From Edaphochlamys debaryana (lineage: Eukaryota; Chlorophyta; Chlorophyceae; Chlamydomonadales), in contig JAEHOE010000164.1 in the NCBI GenBank assembly GCA_016858145.1, positions 124,001-188,000 on the forward strand: a DNA stretch of 64,000 nt, given 5' to 3'. Of the stretch, positions 32,661 to 44,749 are shown piece after piece; the first letter of the stretch is position 1, and each line of letters starts with the position of its first letter. The notes beneath the pieces were generated by a model. That model saw nothing but the letters and a program-made list of their open reading frames with translations. It was not told the origin of the DNA and did not search any database. The position numbers and the translations under genes were made by a program.

Positions 32661-35600
32661 ATGATTCGGGCGAGCCTCCGTCCAGAGACAGCGGTGCGTA
32701 AGCTCAACGGGTCAACCGGTTCATATCTTGCGCCGGCCGTGGAGGTGCAGTGCGGAGGTCTCGTATGCCCGATGTGGCGCTGTCGCACCGAACGGCGCCT
32801 GACGCTCAGGACTAGAACCATCGTGGTTGGCGACATGGAGGACCATGGAGTTCTAGAACACACGGCTTACTAGAACCTGGAAACTTTCGGTTGGACCGGG
32901 GGGTATCAAAACGTCTCGCCCCTTCGTGACGCACCCTTCACACCCGCGCAGGTCACGGGCAGTGGAGCTGGGACGGCGCAGATGCCGGGCGCAACGCCCA
33001 ACAGTGCTGGGGGCGCTACCGCGGCGGAGGCGGCAGACCTGGGGCTGTGCAGGGTACGTGCTTGCCAAGCCCTCGACACTCGGAAACCCCCCCGGCAACG
33101 ATTGCTGTTATCCGGGCTTCAGCCGCGGCTCAGCTAGAACGCCATCCACGGTTTCATGCAACTGTCTCCATCAGGCATAACCTGCAACGCGGGCTGAGAT
33201 GTATGGGCTGTGTTGCAATGCTGCCGGCATATGCCGGATGCGCGGTACTCACCCTGTGCGCCTGCAGCAAGCATACACCTTACCAGTTTCCTCCCGTTAA
33301 GGCCCATGGCCTCTCCGTCCCAACCTGCTGGCCGCAGGTCATCGGTTGTGGGAAGTCAATGGAGCAAGAGCCCCGCTACCACAAGCGTCTGGGCATCTGC
33401 CAGGAGCACTTGGGTGCTTCCAAGGTGAGCCTCTCAGCCGTTCAACCCGGATCAGCTTTTGCGCCCCGCACCGCGCATTGTTCCATAGCCTATTCTACGG
33501 TAGCGCTTATCTCTGTACCCGGAACGGACGGCCCTACGCGGCGCGGCAGCGTCGTGTGGTCAGCCCGTTCAGCTTGCGGCGGTGACTGGATCTTGGTTCA
33601 CGTCTGCCACCATGGGCCCTGCCACGCAGGTTCTGCTTCCGTCATGTGGTGACTCCCCCCAGAGGTTTTGCCAGCAGGTACGTGACAGGTTTTAGCGGGG
33701 GTCAATCTCTTGGTCAGACTTCTCTAGACCTTGCCCAAGGGCGCAACAAGCCCCTCGACGCCGCCGTGTTGTCCCTGCCCCGCCGGGACCGAGTTGCTAC
33801 CTAACATAATTTTCCGGCCACACTCGCTTCGGCGCCGCAGTGCAGCAAGTTCCATGACATCACAGAGTTCGACGGCGAGAAGCGGTGAGTCACGCACGCG
33901 TTCAAGAAACCGGGACAGAAACCGGGCCGTGTACGAACCACACGCTCCGAGCGAGTCCCATCGAGGGAATGAAGGCCCCTTAGCAAAGACCCCCTGGCCC
34001 CCCGTGCTACGGGCCAACGCACCCCTCCCTCTGGCGCGCGCTCCCTGCCGAAACCCGCTAAAACCTTCTGACCTCGCGGCCGACCGTTTCGTGGACCTCG
34101 CCAGGTCGTGTCGAGCCAAGCTGGCGGCACACGCGCTGCGCCGGCGCATGAAGCTCGCCCGGCAGCGGATGGAGAAGGTGGGCTGCGGGCACAGGCGTGG
34201 CAGTGATGGTGCTGGCATGGACAGGGCAGCGCTTGTGAGGGGATGGGCGCATGTTACCGGTATGTCAGGCACCACACCGAACCGGGTGGTTGATGTTCCA
34301 CGGCCCGTAATCGCGAGTTTGGCGGCTCAACATCCAATCCCCTTCCGCCGCACCTTCGCCTCCCTGCCCCTGCGCAGGTCCGGGCCCAAGGTGACGGAGC
34401 GCCGGGCGGTTCACCCCCGGGCGGGGCTGGCGGGGGCTCCGGCGCCCTACCCGGCTCTTCCGGGCGCAGGGGCGACCGCACTGACAGCGGGAGCGCCGAG
34501 CCGCCCTCGCCGGCGCCGTCAGCGCCGCTCATGTCACGGCCCTCGCCGCCGCCGCCCTCGGGGAGGGGGCTCGTGGTTCTGGGCACGCCTACCTTCGACG
34601 GCGGCATGGAGACGGACGCGGCGCCGCGGCTGCCTGTGCCACTCATGCCGCCGAGCAGCCGCCGCCGCCCCGCGCCGTCAGAGACGCCTTCCGGCGAGGC
34701 TCCGCCGCCCGCGACGGCCGCCGCCGCGGGCTTCCTGGCGGGAGCGTCACCGCAGGGAGCCGCGCTGCCCGGCGCGGGCTTGGCGGCCTTGGGTTTGCAG
34801 GGGGCCGCCGCCTCCCTTGCAGGCCTGGCGGAGGCGCTCGGGGCTGCTGGGGCGGTGAAAATGGAGGCGGCGGAGGCGGCAGCGGTCGGCCCTAGCGGCG
34901 CCGCCGACCCCTATCAGAGGGACAGCCAGCGGCGGCGGCTGAGCCCTCGGGCGGACGGCGACGAACCTGCTCCCCGCAGCCCGGACCCGCTGCTGCCATC
35001 GCCGCAGCTGGCGGCACTGCAGCAATTGCTGGGGCAAGCGCTGCTCATGGGGCGGGGGCTTCCCGCCCATGCGCCCGACCTAGCAGCCCTGGCAGCCGCG
35101 CTGAGAGGCGGCGACGTCCATGCCGTTGGCGGCGGCGGTGGCGGTGGCGGCGGCGGCGGCCTGTCGGCAGTCGTTGCGGGGCTGGAGAGGAGCGACGGCA
35201 GCGGCGGCAGCGGCAGCAGCGGCGCCGCCGGCAGGTCTGACGGCGGCGGCGCCGCTGGCGTGCCGCTCAAAGCGCCGCCGCTGTCGCCGCAGAGCTGGCC
35301 GCTGCGGCTGCTGCCTGAGCCGCCGGGCGGCCCGTCTGCTGCGCCCCGCAGCCCTCTACGACGCTCCACCGGCAGCGGCTACAGCCCCAGCCCGGGCCTC
35401 GTGTACGGCAACGACCCACGACCGCTCCCGTCCAACCCCCTGCCACCACCCGACACAGACGCCAGACTGGCCCTAGCCGGGCTCCTCTCCAGCTCGGGCC
35501 TCGGCGCGCTGACAGCTCAGCAGGCGCTGAGGCCCGAGGGCCCCGGCGGGCAGGTGCCGGGGTCGGGGCAGGGGCAGGGACACGAGGAGAGCGGGCCTAG

Positions 35601-36918
35601 GGGCCTGCTAGCAATCGACCCCTCGTTCGCTCCGCTGGCGCTTAGGCTCTTGGCGGCTCAGGCAGGGCAGCACGCGCAGCACGCGCAGCACGCGCAGCAC
35701 GCGCAGCAGGCGCACCAACAGCAGCAGCAGCAGGCTCAGGCGGCTGGTAGCCCCGGAAGCCCGCGGCCGGCCGCGGCCCTCGGTGGGGCGGGCCTGCACG
35801 GGCTCGAGGGGCTGCAGGCCCTGCAGAGGTTGCAGGGGGGCCTGCAGGCGCTGTCGGGCCTCGAGGGACTCCAGGCGCTGCACAGGCTGCAAGCACTGCA
35901 TGGGGTACCGGCTCTGCAGGGGGGCCCGCAGGGGCTCGGCGGCGGCCTCCAGTCCCTCAAGACGCTCCAGGCCCTGCAGGCCCTGCAGGACCAGCAGGGC
36001 CGGGGACTGCACGGCTCGGCGCAAGGCGAGACCGTCGACGCCTCGGCACCTCCGGCCTCGCCTCCGCCACCGATTCCGGGGCCGCGCGCCCTGGCGCCCC
36101 CACGGCCCCAGCCGCAGCCCCAGCCCCAGCTCCAAGAGCATCCCCAGCCCTCGCCCCTACGGTCCTCTCCTCCGCTGTCCCGGACTCAGTCCCAGGCGGC
36201 CGCTCTAAGGGCCGCCTGCGGAAGGGCGCTGTCGGGCCATTCGGCCGGCCCCCCGCCCGACAACCGATGGCCCCTGGACCGAGACGCAGGGAGCCCCCAA
36301 CAGCCGTCGCCGCCTCAGTCACGGGCGGTCGCGCCGGAGTCGTGGCGCTCGACCGCCCCGGAGCAAGCGCGCGGGCAGAGGGCCGGGGCCAGGGACGGGG
36401 GCTGGCGGAACGACGACCGGCCCCGGCCCCAGGCGCCAGCGTCGCCTGGCCCGATTGACGGGTTGCGAGGGCTGCTGGCGGCCGCCGCCGCCGCCGAGCA
36501 CGGCCCTGGGCCCAGCGGCCCTGGCCCTCGGGGCATGGGGGTCAAGGAAGAGCCTGAGACGCAACCCATGGGTGTGAGAGGGTCTGGAGACGCGCCTGCG
36601 GCTGCGGAGTACGGTGCTGTGGAGTACAGCCAAGCGCTCGCGGAGCAGGCGGCTGCCCTGGCGGCCGCTGCTGACGCCGCCGCTGCCGCGGCGGCGGCGG
36701 GGGCATCGGGCGGGCGCGGAGCTGGGTCCCGAGCACCGGCGCTCGAGCCGTCGGATGGGAGGGCGCAGCCCTCGCAGTGGGAGGGCTTTGATTTGGGGTC
36801 GCAGGTGCATCAGCTCTTGGCTGCGCAGCTGGCGACCGCGGCCCAGGCTGCGTCCCCGAGCGACCTGTTGCGGGCACACCTCTTGCGCATGCTCACGCGG
36901 CAGGAGCCGGCGCAGTAG
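32661..36918 (+). CDS. SBP-box (SQUAMOSA promoter-binding-like) transcription factor
   Basis: Seven exons: 32661-32693 (tentative first exon), 32952-33053, 33338-33424, 33630-33677, 33841-33884, 34105-34177 and 34378-36918. All are in phase; about 975 residues. The SBP domain is split over five exons and is complete. Zinc site 1 is C44, C49, C66 and H69 (GLCRVIGC, RYHKRLGICQEH). Zinc site 2 is C88, C91, H95 and C107 (RFCQQCSKFH, DGEKRSC). The bipartite nuclear signal is KRSCRAKL plus RRRMKLARQR. The long last exon is disordered: Gly, Ala and Pro tracts, QHA repeats near 35668-35710 and Leu/Gln-rich LQ repeats at 35810-36000. There are no ankyrin repeats, so it is unlikely to be a CRR1-type copper regulator. 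SBP proteins bind GTAC-core promoter sites. The first exon was chosen only for its ATG, phase-0 GTGCGT donor and position. Confidence 0.88.
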
Positions 36919-37116
36919 CGAGGCCCGGCCTCCACGTGAGGCTTGGCGAAGAATGGACATGATGAGGTACGGCATCTAAGGCGGAAGGCACAGCATGGCG
37001 GGGTGTACGGCATCCACGGCGGGATGTACGGCATCTATGGCGGGAGGTACGGCATCCATGGCGAGGCGTGGCATGGCGCATGCCGGCTGTGATCGAATGT
37101 TGGCCACGGTGGGTGG

Positions 37117-37121
37117 TGTAA
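37117..37121 (+). terminator. Putative polyadenylation signal of the SBP gene
   Basis: TGTAA about 200 bases after the stop codon. The 3' UTR before it contains four tandem degenerate repeats with GTACGGCATC (about 36966-37062). Confidence 0.6.
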
Positions 37122-39297
37122 GATGATGCCAAGCGTCAAGGCTTGGCCGGCTCTGTGGTGGCGGTGGGTGGGGGCGGAATGCGGCGCTCGCTCTTGCGGC
37201 GCTTGTTAGGTTGGCTGGGTTTCTCGTGTCCCATGTCGGTGTAGAGTCGCAGCGCCAGCTGCCAAGCCTGTTCCTTTGGCCCGACACATAAGTCTTAAGG
37301 CGCATCTGTTCTGCTGCGCAACTACAGTCTGCTCGATCACCACGACGGCATCTCATCTGGGCGTGCATCTCGCGTTCGTCCTGTCGATTGGCGGCGCAAC
37401 TGGCTTTTGTGGTTGGGCTGAAATCGTGTGCACGGGCATGACGGGTGGCTAATGTAGCATCGGTTCGCCGAACCGGCAAAGTGGCCGACGCATGTATGCA
37501 GGGGAGCAACGCATGCACGTCTAGGGAGCACCTGGGGGTTTCTCAAGGGCATGATATGGCACCGTTGGGGGTTTTCGAGGGCCCATGGTTTGGGGCTGTT
37601 GGGTTCCTCCAATTTATCACTATCCACACCTGCTGGACCTTTTCAGGCGTCCCGAGTGGCCCCGTTTCTGCTGAGGGGTCACCAACCAGTGGGTATCCAC
37701 GAAGGAACGAAGTAGTTGTCCATGCTTATGCGGACACACGTTTACAGTGCTAGTCAGCCGCCTGGGGTGCTTTCCGTACAAGTTGCCGGACAAGGGAAAG
37801 CGATGGGGGTGTAACGGGATTATCGGTCAGGCGAGGGGATGGAGTCCGGACAATGAGCCACAGGCGCTTGATTGGCTCGGGCGCTATTGAGGTGGGGTGA
37901 AAGGCGAGCTTGGCGCTCGAATGGGGCAATGATTACTCGCGCGGGTGCGTGGCTGCTACATCATTCCCGGCCGAACCTTGCGCCCCGCCCTGCCCTGTAT
38001 GTGCCTTACTCGTGTGCGCCGCGCCAGGAGGGACTGGTTTGCCGGCTTGCCTTGGCCGCGTTCGGGGATCGAGGGAATCTAGCTAGGTGCCGCGCCTTGG
38101 GAATTGGAAAGGAACGAAACGCGTGGGGGCCCGCGCCTCAACAGTGCTCCTAGCTCTGCTCTGGTGAAATGCGGTATTGGTATGCTCGCTGATACTTTGC
38201 CAGGCTTGTTTGGTTGCTGTGACGCGCCAGGGAGCCGGGGAACGTCCTGCGCCTCCGGGGCGTTTGCTCCTAGCTTTGCTATGTGTGAATCTCTCTTACG
38301 GCACTTGATACTTGTTGCGGGGCCTTGTGTGTTGCGGGGCAAGCAAGGCCCTTGAGGGTCACGGGCCGTCTGCCTCAGTAGCCGGGTGCGAGCTTCGGCG
38401 CGCCGTGTTGCGCAGCCGCACCCTTTCTGGATGGCGCGGGGCTGGCGGTAGGGAGGCTTCCTTTGAGGGTTCCACGGAGCCAGGCCCTATGGCCTCTGGC
38501 TGGGTGCCTTGACACTTCTGAGGAGCCAGACTCGAACAGTGGACCCCTGGGAGGCCACGGCGCTCAGCCCTTAATCTGCCTTTGTCAAGAGGCGCGGCAG
38601 GTATCAGTCTGCGTGAGCGTTCCTGGTTCAAATAGGGGCTTGGAGCGGTACGGCCGGGAAGCAAGGTAGGAGCGGGAGAGCTAGCAAAGGTCGTTATTAC
38701 GTCGACGCCGCGTTGCGTCGCACGCGGACGACTCCTGATGAAAGTGGCCGGGTGTGCGGGCCGGAGTAGTGGCTCAATACGTGCTGTCGGGTGAGCCACT
38801 GGGCGGCGAAGCTAAAACCGTCTGGCGGGCAAGCGGTGCCCAATATGTGACTGGGCCCGCTGCTTCTGCTCGGTGGAGACTGCGCCACATGATCTTGATC
38901 CCCGTACCGGTAGTTGCGTGTATGCTCCGGTCAATGATGGGCTGTTTGCGTGCGTGACAGCCCCGCCTGAATTGCCGGGAGCAATACGGGCCGCGGAACC
39001 CGTGTTGAAGGCACGAACCACGCAACCACCTCGAGAGGGAGCCCCGTTTCCGCTGTCTTTCCAAGCGCCTGCTAATGGGGCTATGCCCATCAGCCTGTGC
39101 CCCTTGAATTGAAGCCAGCGTCGGACACAGGACATGAGCTGCGGGCACTATTCAGTTGTGCAGCTCAAAGCGGCGCTTGCAAGCAAGGCTCGGCCAGGCC
39201 TCCTTGACCCTTGGACAGGCCAGGCGTCACACACAAGGGCCCCTTTGACGGGTATACTACCCAGCGTGGACGCAGGGTGGACGGACCGGTTGTTGCA
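37122..39297. other. Intergenic, no gene recognised
   Basis: About 2.2 kb between convergent genes. Several open frames of 60-150 residues exist on both strands without domains or splice structure. No tRNA fold was confirmed. Confidence 0.45.
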
Positions 39298-39302
39298 TTA
39301 CA
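39298..39302 (-). terminator. Putative polyadenylation signal of the membrane-protein gene
   Basis: TGTAA on the minus strand (TTACA on plus), about 505 bases past the stop codon at 39807. It is the nearest one I found, and the minisatellite at 39648-39772 would then lie in the 3' UTR. Confidence 0.35.
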
Positions 39303-39647
39303 TGGCCCCGCCGCCTGGAAATGGGGTAGAATCAACGCCCCATCACCGGCCCCTCCTTGACCGGTCCCATGCAACCAGGCGCCACCGCCACCACTTCATT
39401 GGGACAACATCCCCCGAGCACCCCCCTCCGAACCGCGGGGCGAGCCATGACGAATGCGCAGCTCTGTGGGCCCCTGCCACTGGGGGCAACGAGTGACGGT
39501 GCACACAAGCAACCGCACGCAACTCGATTGCAACTTTAGCCTCTCCAAGGTGGCAGCCGGGCACCCTGTTGCCTGCCGTACACGCTAGGCCGGCCCACAG
39601 CCTGGCCCACACGCCACCTTGGGGCAAAGCCCTGCTACCCGTCTCTG

Positions 39648-39772
39648 CCACACTCCGCACGGTGGCCGTACCACACTCCGCACGGTGGCCGTACCACACT
39701 CCGCACGGTGGCCGTACCACACTCCGCACGGTGGCCGTACCACACTCCGCACTCCGGTGGCCGTACCACAGC
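39648..39772. repeat. 23-base minisatellite, about five copies
   Basis: Four perfect tandem 23-base units and a partial fifth. Each contains GGTGGCCGTACCAC followed by ACTCCGCAC. GTGG and CCAC within a unit can pair around a CCGTA loop, so each unit could form a small hairpin. It lies just downstream of the stop codon of the minus-strand membrane-protein gene, probably in its 3' UTR. Confidence 0.9.
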
Positions 39773-39806
39773 CTCGCTCCCTCCGCTCAGCCCGCGGCTA
39801 GCTCGC

Positions 39807-42800
39807 CTAGCTGCCCTGCTGCTGCCCACGGCCCCCTGCCGCAGCCCAGGCGGTGCGTGTGTGGCGCTCCAGCGCGAGCGTCACCGCCGCCCCCGCCCCC
39901 AGGAAGAGCGCGGTGAAGCCCGCCGCCGCCGCGGCGCCGCCGCCCCAGGCCGCCGCCGTCAGCGCCGCCAGCGGAGCGCCACGGAGCAGGGTAGCCAGAG
40001 CGCCTTGGGCAGGGGGCAGCTGCTGGGAGGGAACGGGAAGGAGAGCACATCGGCAGCTGTAACGGGGCCCGGGCGGGCTCTGGATTGGCAATTTGGCATC
40101 ATAGGAGGTTTTCATGGGAAGGTGGCCACTCCGTTGTTACAGCAGCGCGTACTGCGCTAGCTGTAGCTGTTGCAATGAAGGATCACAGACACGCCTGTGT
40201 CAAGCCCTGGAGATGCTTGCCTCGGCCCCCGCACTTGATAACCCCGCCACCCACCGGCGCGTGAGCCGACAGCCAGATCGCGTGCAGTGCGACCTCGAGG
40301 GGGCGGCGCATGCTGCTGATCCAGGGGCTGGGCGGGGCCAGCCGCAGCACCCATGTGCGCCCGTGCTCCCCAGGCAGGGGCAGGAACGGCAGCCGCGGCG
40401 GCAGCGGCAGCGGAGCGCGCAGCAGGGCGGCCGTCAGCGCCGCACCCTCGAGGGCGCTGCAGGCGAGAATGGTGGGAACGAACCAGCGCCTGCAGGGGGG
40501 CAATGGTGTGGCTGGAGGTTAGCTGACGTCGGACCCGCGGAGCCCGCAAGCCGCGCGCGCATATAGACTGAAGGGGTCGAAGGGGGACGGTGAATGCTTG
40601 ATTGCACACACTATACCCCACAACAGTAGCCCCTTCAATGCAACTGAAGGCTCGGGTGGCTCACCGGGGGCCGGCCACCGACGTAGCCAGCATTGCCAGT
40701 GACAGAACCGCAAACACGGCGGCCGTCGCCACTTCGCCCTCCGGCTCGCTGCTCCAGCCGTCGACCCATGCCGCGCGCAGCACGCAGGCCAGCGTGCACA
40801 GGCGGGCCACGCACCGCATGGCCAGGCCCGTGACCTGCATGGGCCTCAGGTGGGCCCGCCGGAAGGCCTCGTACGACTGTACGGCAGGCGGCTGCCTGTG
40901 CTTGGAGAAACCGTGGCCGCCTCTGGCAATGGATGCAGCTGGCGGCGGAGGCGGCTGCGGCCAGCGGGACGCGCCGCCGCCGTCAGCCGAGCCGGTCAGG
41001 CCAGCGAAGGGGCTGCCGTTGGGTACCGAGCGCTTAGCGCCCATGCCTCGAGCTGCCTCATCGGTCTCGGGGCCGAGCGGCACGGAGCCACTGCCGCCGC
41101 CGCTGCTCCCGCTGCCCGCAAGCCCCTCGTCGCCGCCAGCGTCACCCGCCGCCAGGGGGACCAGGGCCAGGCAGGAGCGCATGCCCCTCGCCTGCAGGTA
41201 CCTGGCGAGGCCAGGCACCACTAAGCCCCTCACCACGTCCGGCGGGGGGCCGATGCGCAACCCGGCGGCGGAGCCACAGGACCACAGCTGCGCCTGCGGG
41301 GCTCCGGCCCCGGATGCGGCGTCGTACGGTGCACGCAGTACGGCACCCATGTCGTACGCGAAGTCGTGGATGCAGCTGTCGTACGCCATGCAAGCCGCCT
41401 CGAGAGATGCTGACGGAGGCAGCCGCAGCAGCTGGGCTGAGGCGCCCTCTGCGGGAGCAGGGGCCGTCGACGACGGCTCTGCTGCGAGCAGTGACTCGAG
41501 GAGCTGCTTGGCGGCGTCGGCAATGGCTGCCACATCAGCAGCTGCCACATCAGCAGCTGCCACATCAGCAGCTGCCACCGACACCGCCGGGCCCTCAGCA
41601 TCAGCGATGGTGGCGGCGTCCGCTGCCGCCTCCTCCTCCTCCTCCTCCTCCTCCTCCTGCGGGACCACAGCGGGGACCAGCGCCGCCTTGAGAGCCTGGC
41701 CATACAGGTCCGCCACCTCCTCCGCTGCTGCGGCCGCTGGTGCGGCGGCGGCTGTGTGGGCTGCTGAGGAGCTTGGGGCGGCTGAGGCGCTGGGCAGGAG
41801 GAGCAGCGGCAGGGAGGCAAGCAGGCGGGTGCCACCTGGGCCCGAGGGAGCCGATGAAGGGGCGGCGCGGGGCGATGGTGCCGTGCCCTCACCGGGCGTC
41901 TGCGGCCCTCCTTCCACCAACACGTGCACCACTGCCGTCCCCGGGCCCTGGCCGTAGAGGGCCGTGGGAGGCAGGAGCAGCCTGCAAAGGGTACAAGGAC
42001 CGATTGTAGCGGAAGGCTGCTGGGGGCAGGGGCGGTGTGCGGCGGCAGCACGCACCCTGGTGGCGGAGACTTAGCGGAGCTCGTAGCGGCTCCGTCCCGT
42101 TTGCAAAGCCCCGGACTCGCAGGCCTCACCTCAGGCACACGAAGCCTTCTGGAGCAAGCCCCTCCTTCATCTCGGGGCAAGTGACGTCCGCCGCCACCCG
42201 TCCGGCGGGGCCCACGAGCACGACCCTCAGCCGGGCTCCGGCTCCCAACCACCCCGCTGCCTCGCCCGTGCCCCTCAGCAGCAGCAGGAGGGGCACGGGC
42301 GGTGCTGGCGGCGGGGCTGGCAGGTTGGGGCCCGAGCCCCCGCCGATGACGCTGCTCAGCAGGGCCAGGGCCGGCGGCCAGACGAGGCCCGGCGACCCGC
42401 CGTCGCCGCCGTCCGCCGCCCCGGCCATGCTGCCACCGCCGCCGCCAATTGCTGCCGCTGCCTCATCGGGGTCTGCAGCTGCCCCTGCCTCCGCCTCCGC
42501 CAGCAAGGCTGCAACGGCGGCCTCCGCCTCCGCCAGGCCCTCCGCCGCCCTGGGGTCCCACGCGACGCCCGTTGGGAGCTGGCGGCGGCGCGCCGGCGGC
42601 AGCAGGATCGCCCCGCGCCGCCGCCCAGCCCCGACTCGCTGCCCTGGTAGGGACTCCTCCGCTACTGCCTGCTGGGGCAGGGTCAGCTGCAGAATGAGCT
42701 GCACACAGCCCGGCACGCACACAGCCGTCAGCGCCGCCGCGGGCCCGCGACGGCCAACTGCTACTGCTGCTGCACCCCCGGCGGCGGCGGTTTGCTGTAG

Positions 42801-44749
42801 GGTACCCTCCAGGGCGGTCAGGACCGCCCGTGCCGCTGGCTCGAACGCCGTCGGCGAAGGATGGTGGTGATCGGAAGACTGGGAAGGGCTGCAGGCGCTA
42901 CTCGTCTCGCTGCCACTACTGCCACTTCTACCACCACCGGCCCTGCGGCGGCGCTTGGCGCCCTCGCCGCCGCCGCCGGTAGGGGGCTTTGGGGCGAAGA
43001 GCTTGAGCGCAAGGGAGGCGACCCGGCGTGAAGAGCGGTACACCGTCCCACTGCCGGAGGCGGCGGCGGCGGGGGCAGGCGCGGTACCGCAAACCGGCTG
43101 CTGGTCAGGAGACGCTGGGGCCAGAGCAGGGGACGGTACGGGGACCATCTCCTCCTCCGGACGCTGGGCCTGAGCGCCCGCAGTCGGATGGGGACCCGCC
43201 TGCTGCTGAGCCGGTGCCGGTGCCGCAGCATTGTAACGTGCGGGGACCGCAGCGTTCGCTGGAGTTAAGGAAGCGGCACCGGCGGCGGCAAGCCCCGCCG
43301 GCGGCGTGCTGCCGGCCTCGACTCTGCGGCTGCCATCCGCACTGGCGCTGCCACATTCAGACGCCGCCCGCTGAAAGATGCGCCGGCGGAGGAGGCTGCC
43401 GCCGCCGGCTGAGCTGCCCTTGCCCGCATCCCCTGCCGCGACGGCGGTTGCGGCCACACGGTCCCCACCTCCGCGCCCCGTCCCGCTGCCTCCCCGCCTG
43501 ACCTCCGCCGCCTCCAGCCGCTGCCAGTACCGCTCCCACACGAGGCTGCCGAGGTACGGCACCGCCGCCACCAGCAGCGCCGCCCGGAAGGCCAGGCCCA
43601 GCAGGGCCCAGGCCGAGTGGCAGCCGGGCCCGCCCGGGCCCAGCAGGCGGCGGTCCAGGGTGGCGCTGGCGACGAGGAAGAGCAGCCACACGACGGGGGC
43701 GAGGCGGGCTTGGACGCGGGAGGGCAGCTGCATGCGGAGCAGGGCGCGAGGGAGGGGCATGAGGCAGCATTTATGCCGGGCACAGGCAGGGGGTGCAGAG
43801 CGCAGACTTCAGTACCGGTAACCCCACTGGCAGCATCCAAGGCCAACCTCAGCCCCCGCACCATCCACCTCTTCACACGACCCACCTGCTGCACCGTGAG
43901 CCCCCGCACCGCATAGAAGACCGCACCCTTGTGACCCTCCGGCCCTGCCATGAACGCCGCCGACCCCACGCCCAGCGCCGCCGTCGGCGCCGCCAGCGCC
44001 GCCGCCAGGTTGCCCAGCGGCACCACCAGGACCGCCGCCACCGCCAGCACGCTCCGCACGCCGCCGTAAAAGTAAGTCCGCGGCGCCGCCAGTACGGCAA
44101 TCAGCTGTACGACATGTACGGCAAGGGTGGCCGTGCAGCCGAAGTCGTACACCGCCAGCCGTACGCCCGGCAGGACGAGCAGCCACGCCAGCGCCGCCGC
44201 CAGCTGCGGGGGTCTGCCGCCGCAAGGGAAGGCCGCGAGGGCGGCGTCGGCTGCGGAGGTGGCGGGACGGAGGGGCAGGTCCTGGAGGGCCGAGGCGGGG
44301 CTGCCGCCGGTGGGGAGGCACACGGGAGGGGCGGGGCGGTTCAACCATGGGCAGCTTCGACGTCGTCCTCGCTGCGCTGCGTTCTCAACACCACCGACCG
44401 CTGGACCCCGCCCGTCCCCTTACCCCTTACCTGCCGCCGGTGGGGAGGCACACGGGAGGGGCAAGGCAGGTAGGCGGAAAACAAAAGCCTAAGAAAACCC
44501 CGGTGTTTCTCAACAACACCCCCTTACCCCTTACCTGCCGCCGGTGGGGAGGCACACCCGCTTTTGCGCCAGCCTCAGGAGCAGCAGCGCGTTGAGCAGG
44601 GTGAGGTCCAGCAGGAGCGCCGCGACCTCGGCGCACACGCGGCGCCGGAGGAGGGTGGAAGTGCCGCCGCAGTGACCGTTGCTGCTACGCCCGGCCGCCG
44701 CCGCGGGTGTCGGCACGGCTCCGGTGGTGCTGGCAGCGGGCGGCGGCAT
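39807..44749 (-). CDS. Multi-pass membrane protein, function unknown (1331 aa)
   Basis: Six exons (minus): 44749-44535, 44300-43886, 43727-42130, 41981-40665, 40489-40255 and 40022-39807. All are GT-AG and phase-consistent. Hydrophobic segments cluster at both ends: one in exon 1 (EVAALLLDLTLLNALLLL), about three in exon 2 (AAALAWLLVLPGVRL, VVQLIAVLAA, VLAVAAVLVVPLG), two at the start of exon 3 (VVWLLFLVASATL, LLGLAFRAALLVAAVPYLG), and about three in exons 4-6 (AAVFAVLSLAMLA, FVPTILACSALEGAAL, TALFLGAGAAVTLAL). Between them lies a hydrophilic region of about 850 residues with Ala/Gly/Pro tracts. It includes nine consecutive Glu and three VAAAD-type repeats coded by a 15-base DNA repeat (41526-41580). 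No transporter or enzyme signature was recognised. Orientation and organelle are unknown. The start ATG is the first in a frame that splices correctly. Confidence 0.75.
44301..44556 (-). repeat. Tandem copies of an exon/intron junction forming intron 1
   Basis: The motif GTGTGCCTCCCCACCGGC-GGCAG (minus strand) occurs three times, ending at 44535, 44431 and 44301. After the first two copies it is followed by GTAAGGGGTAAGGGG, a strong donor. After the third it runs straight into exon 2. The first copy ends exon 1; the third supplies the acceptor AG. The intron (44534-44301) is thus made of two duplicated units of 104 and 130 bases. Joining copy 1 to the sequence after copy 3 keeps the frame (AG|C, Ser). 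Confidence 0.85.

Noticed and set aside
32661..36918. SBP gene as the copper regulator CRR1
   Set aside because: CRR1 has ankyrin repeats and a Cys-rich C-terminus; neither is present here.
38515..38580. Possible tRNA on the minus strand (TTCGAGT T-loop-like sequence)
   Set aside because: The stem bases around the TTCGAGT loop do not pair and no acceptor or anticodon arm could be built.
39648..39772. CRISPR-like repeat array
   Set aside because: The repeats are directly adjacent with no spacers, and the genome is eukaryotic.
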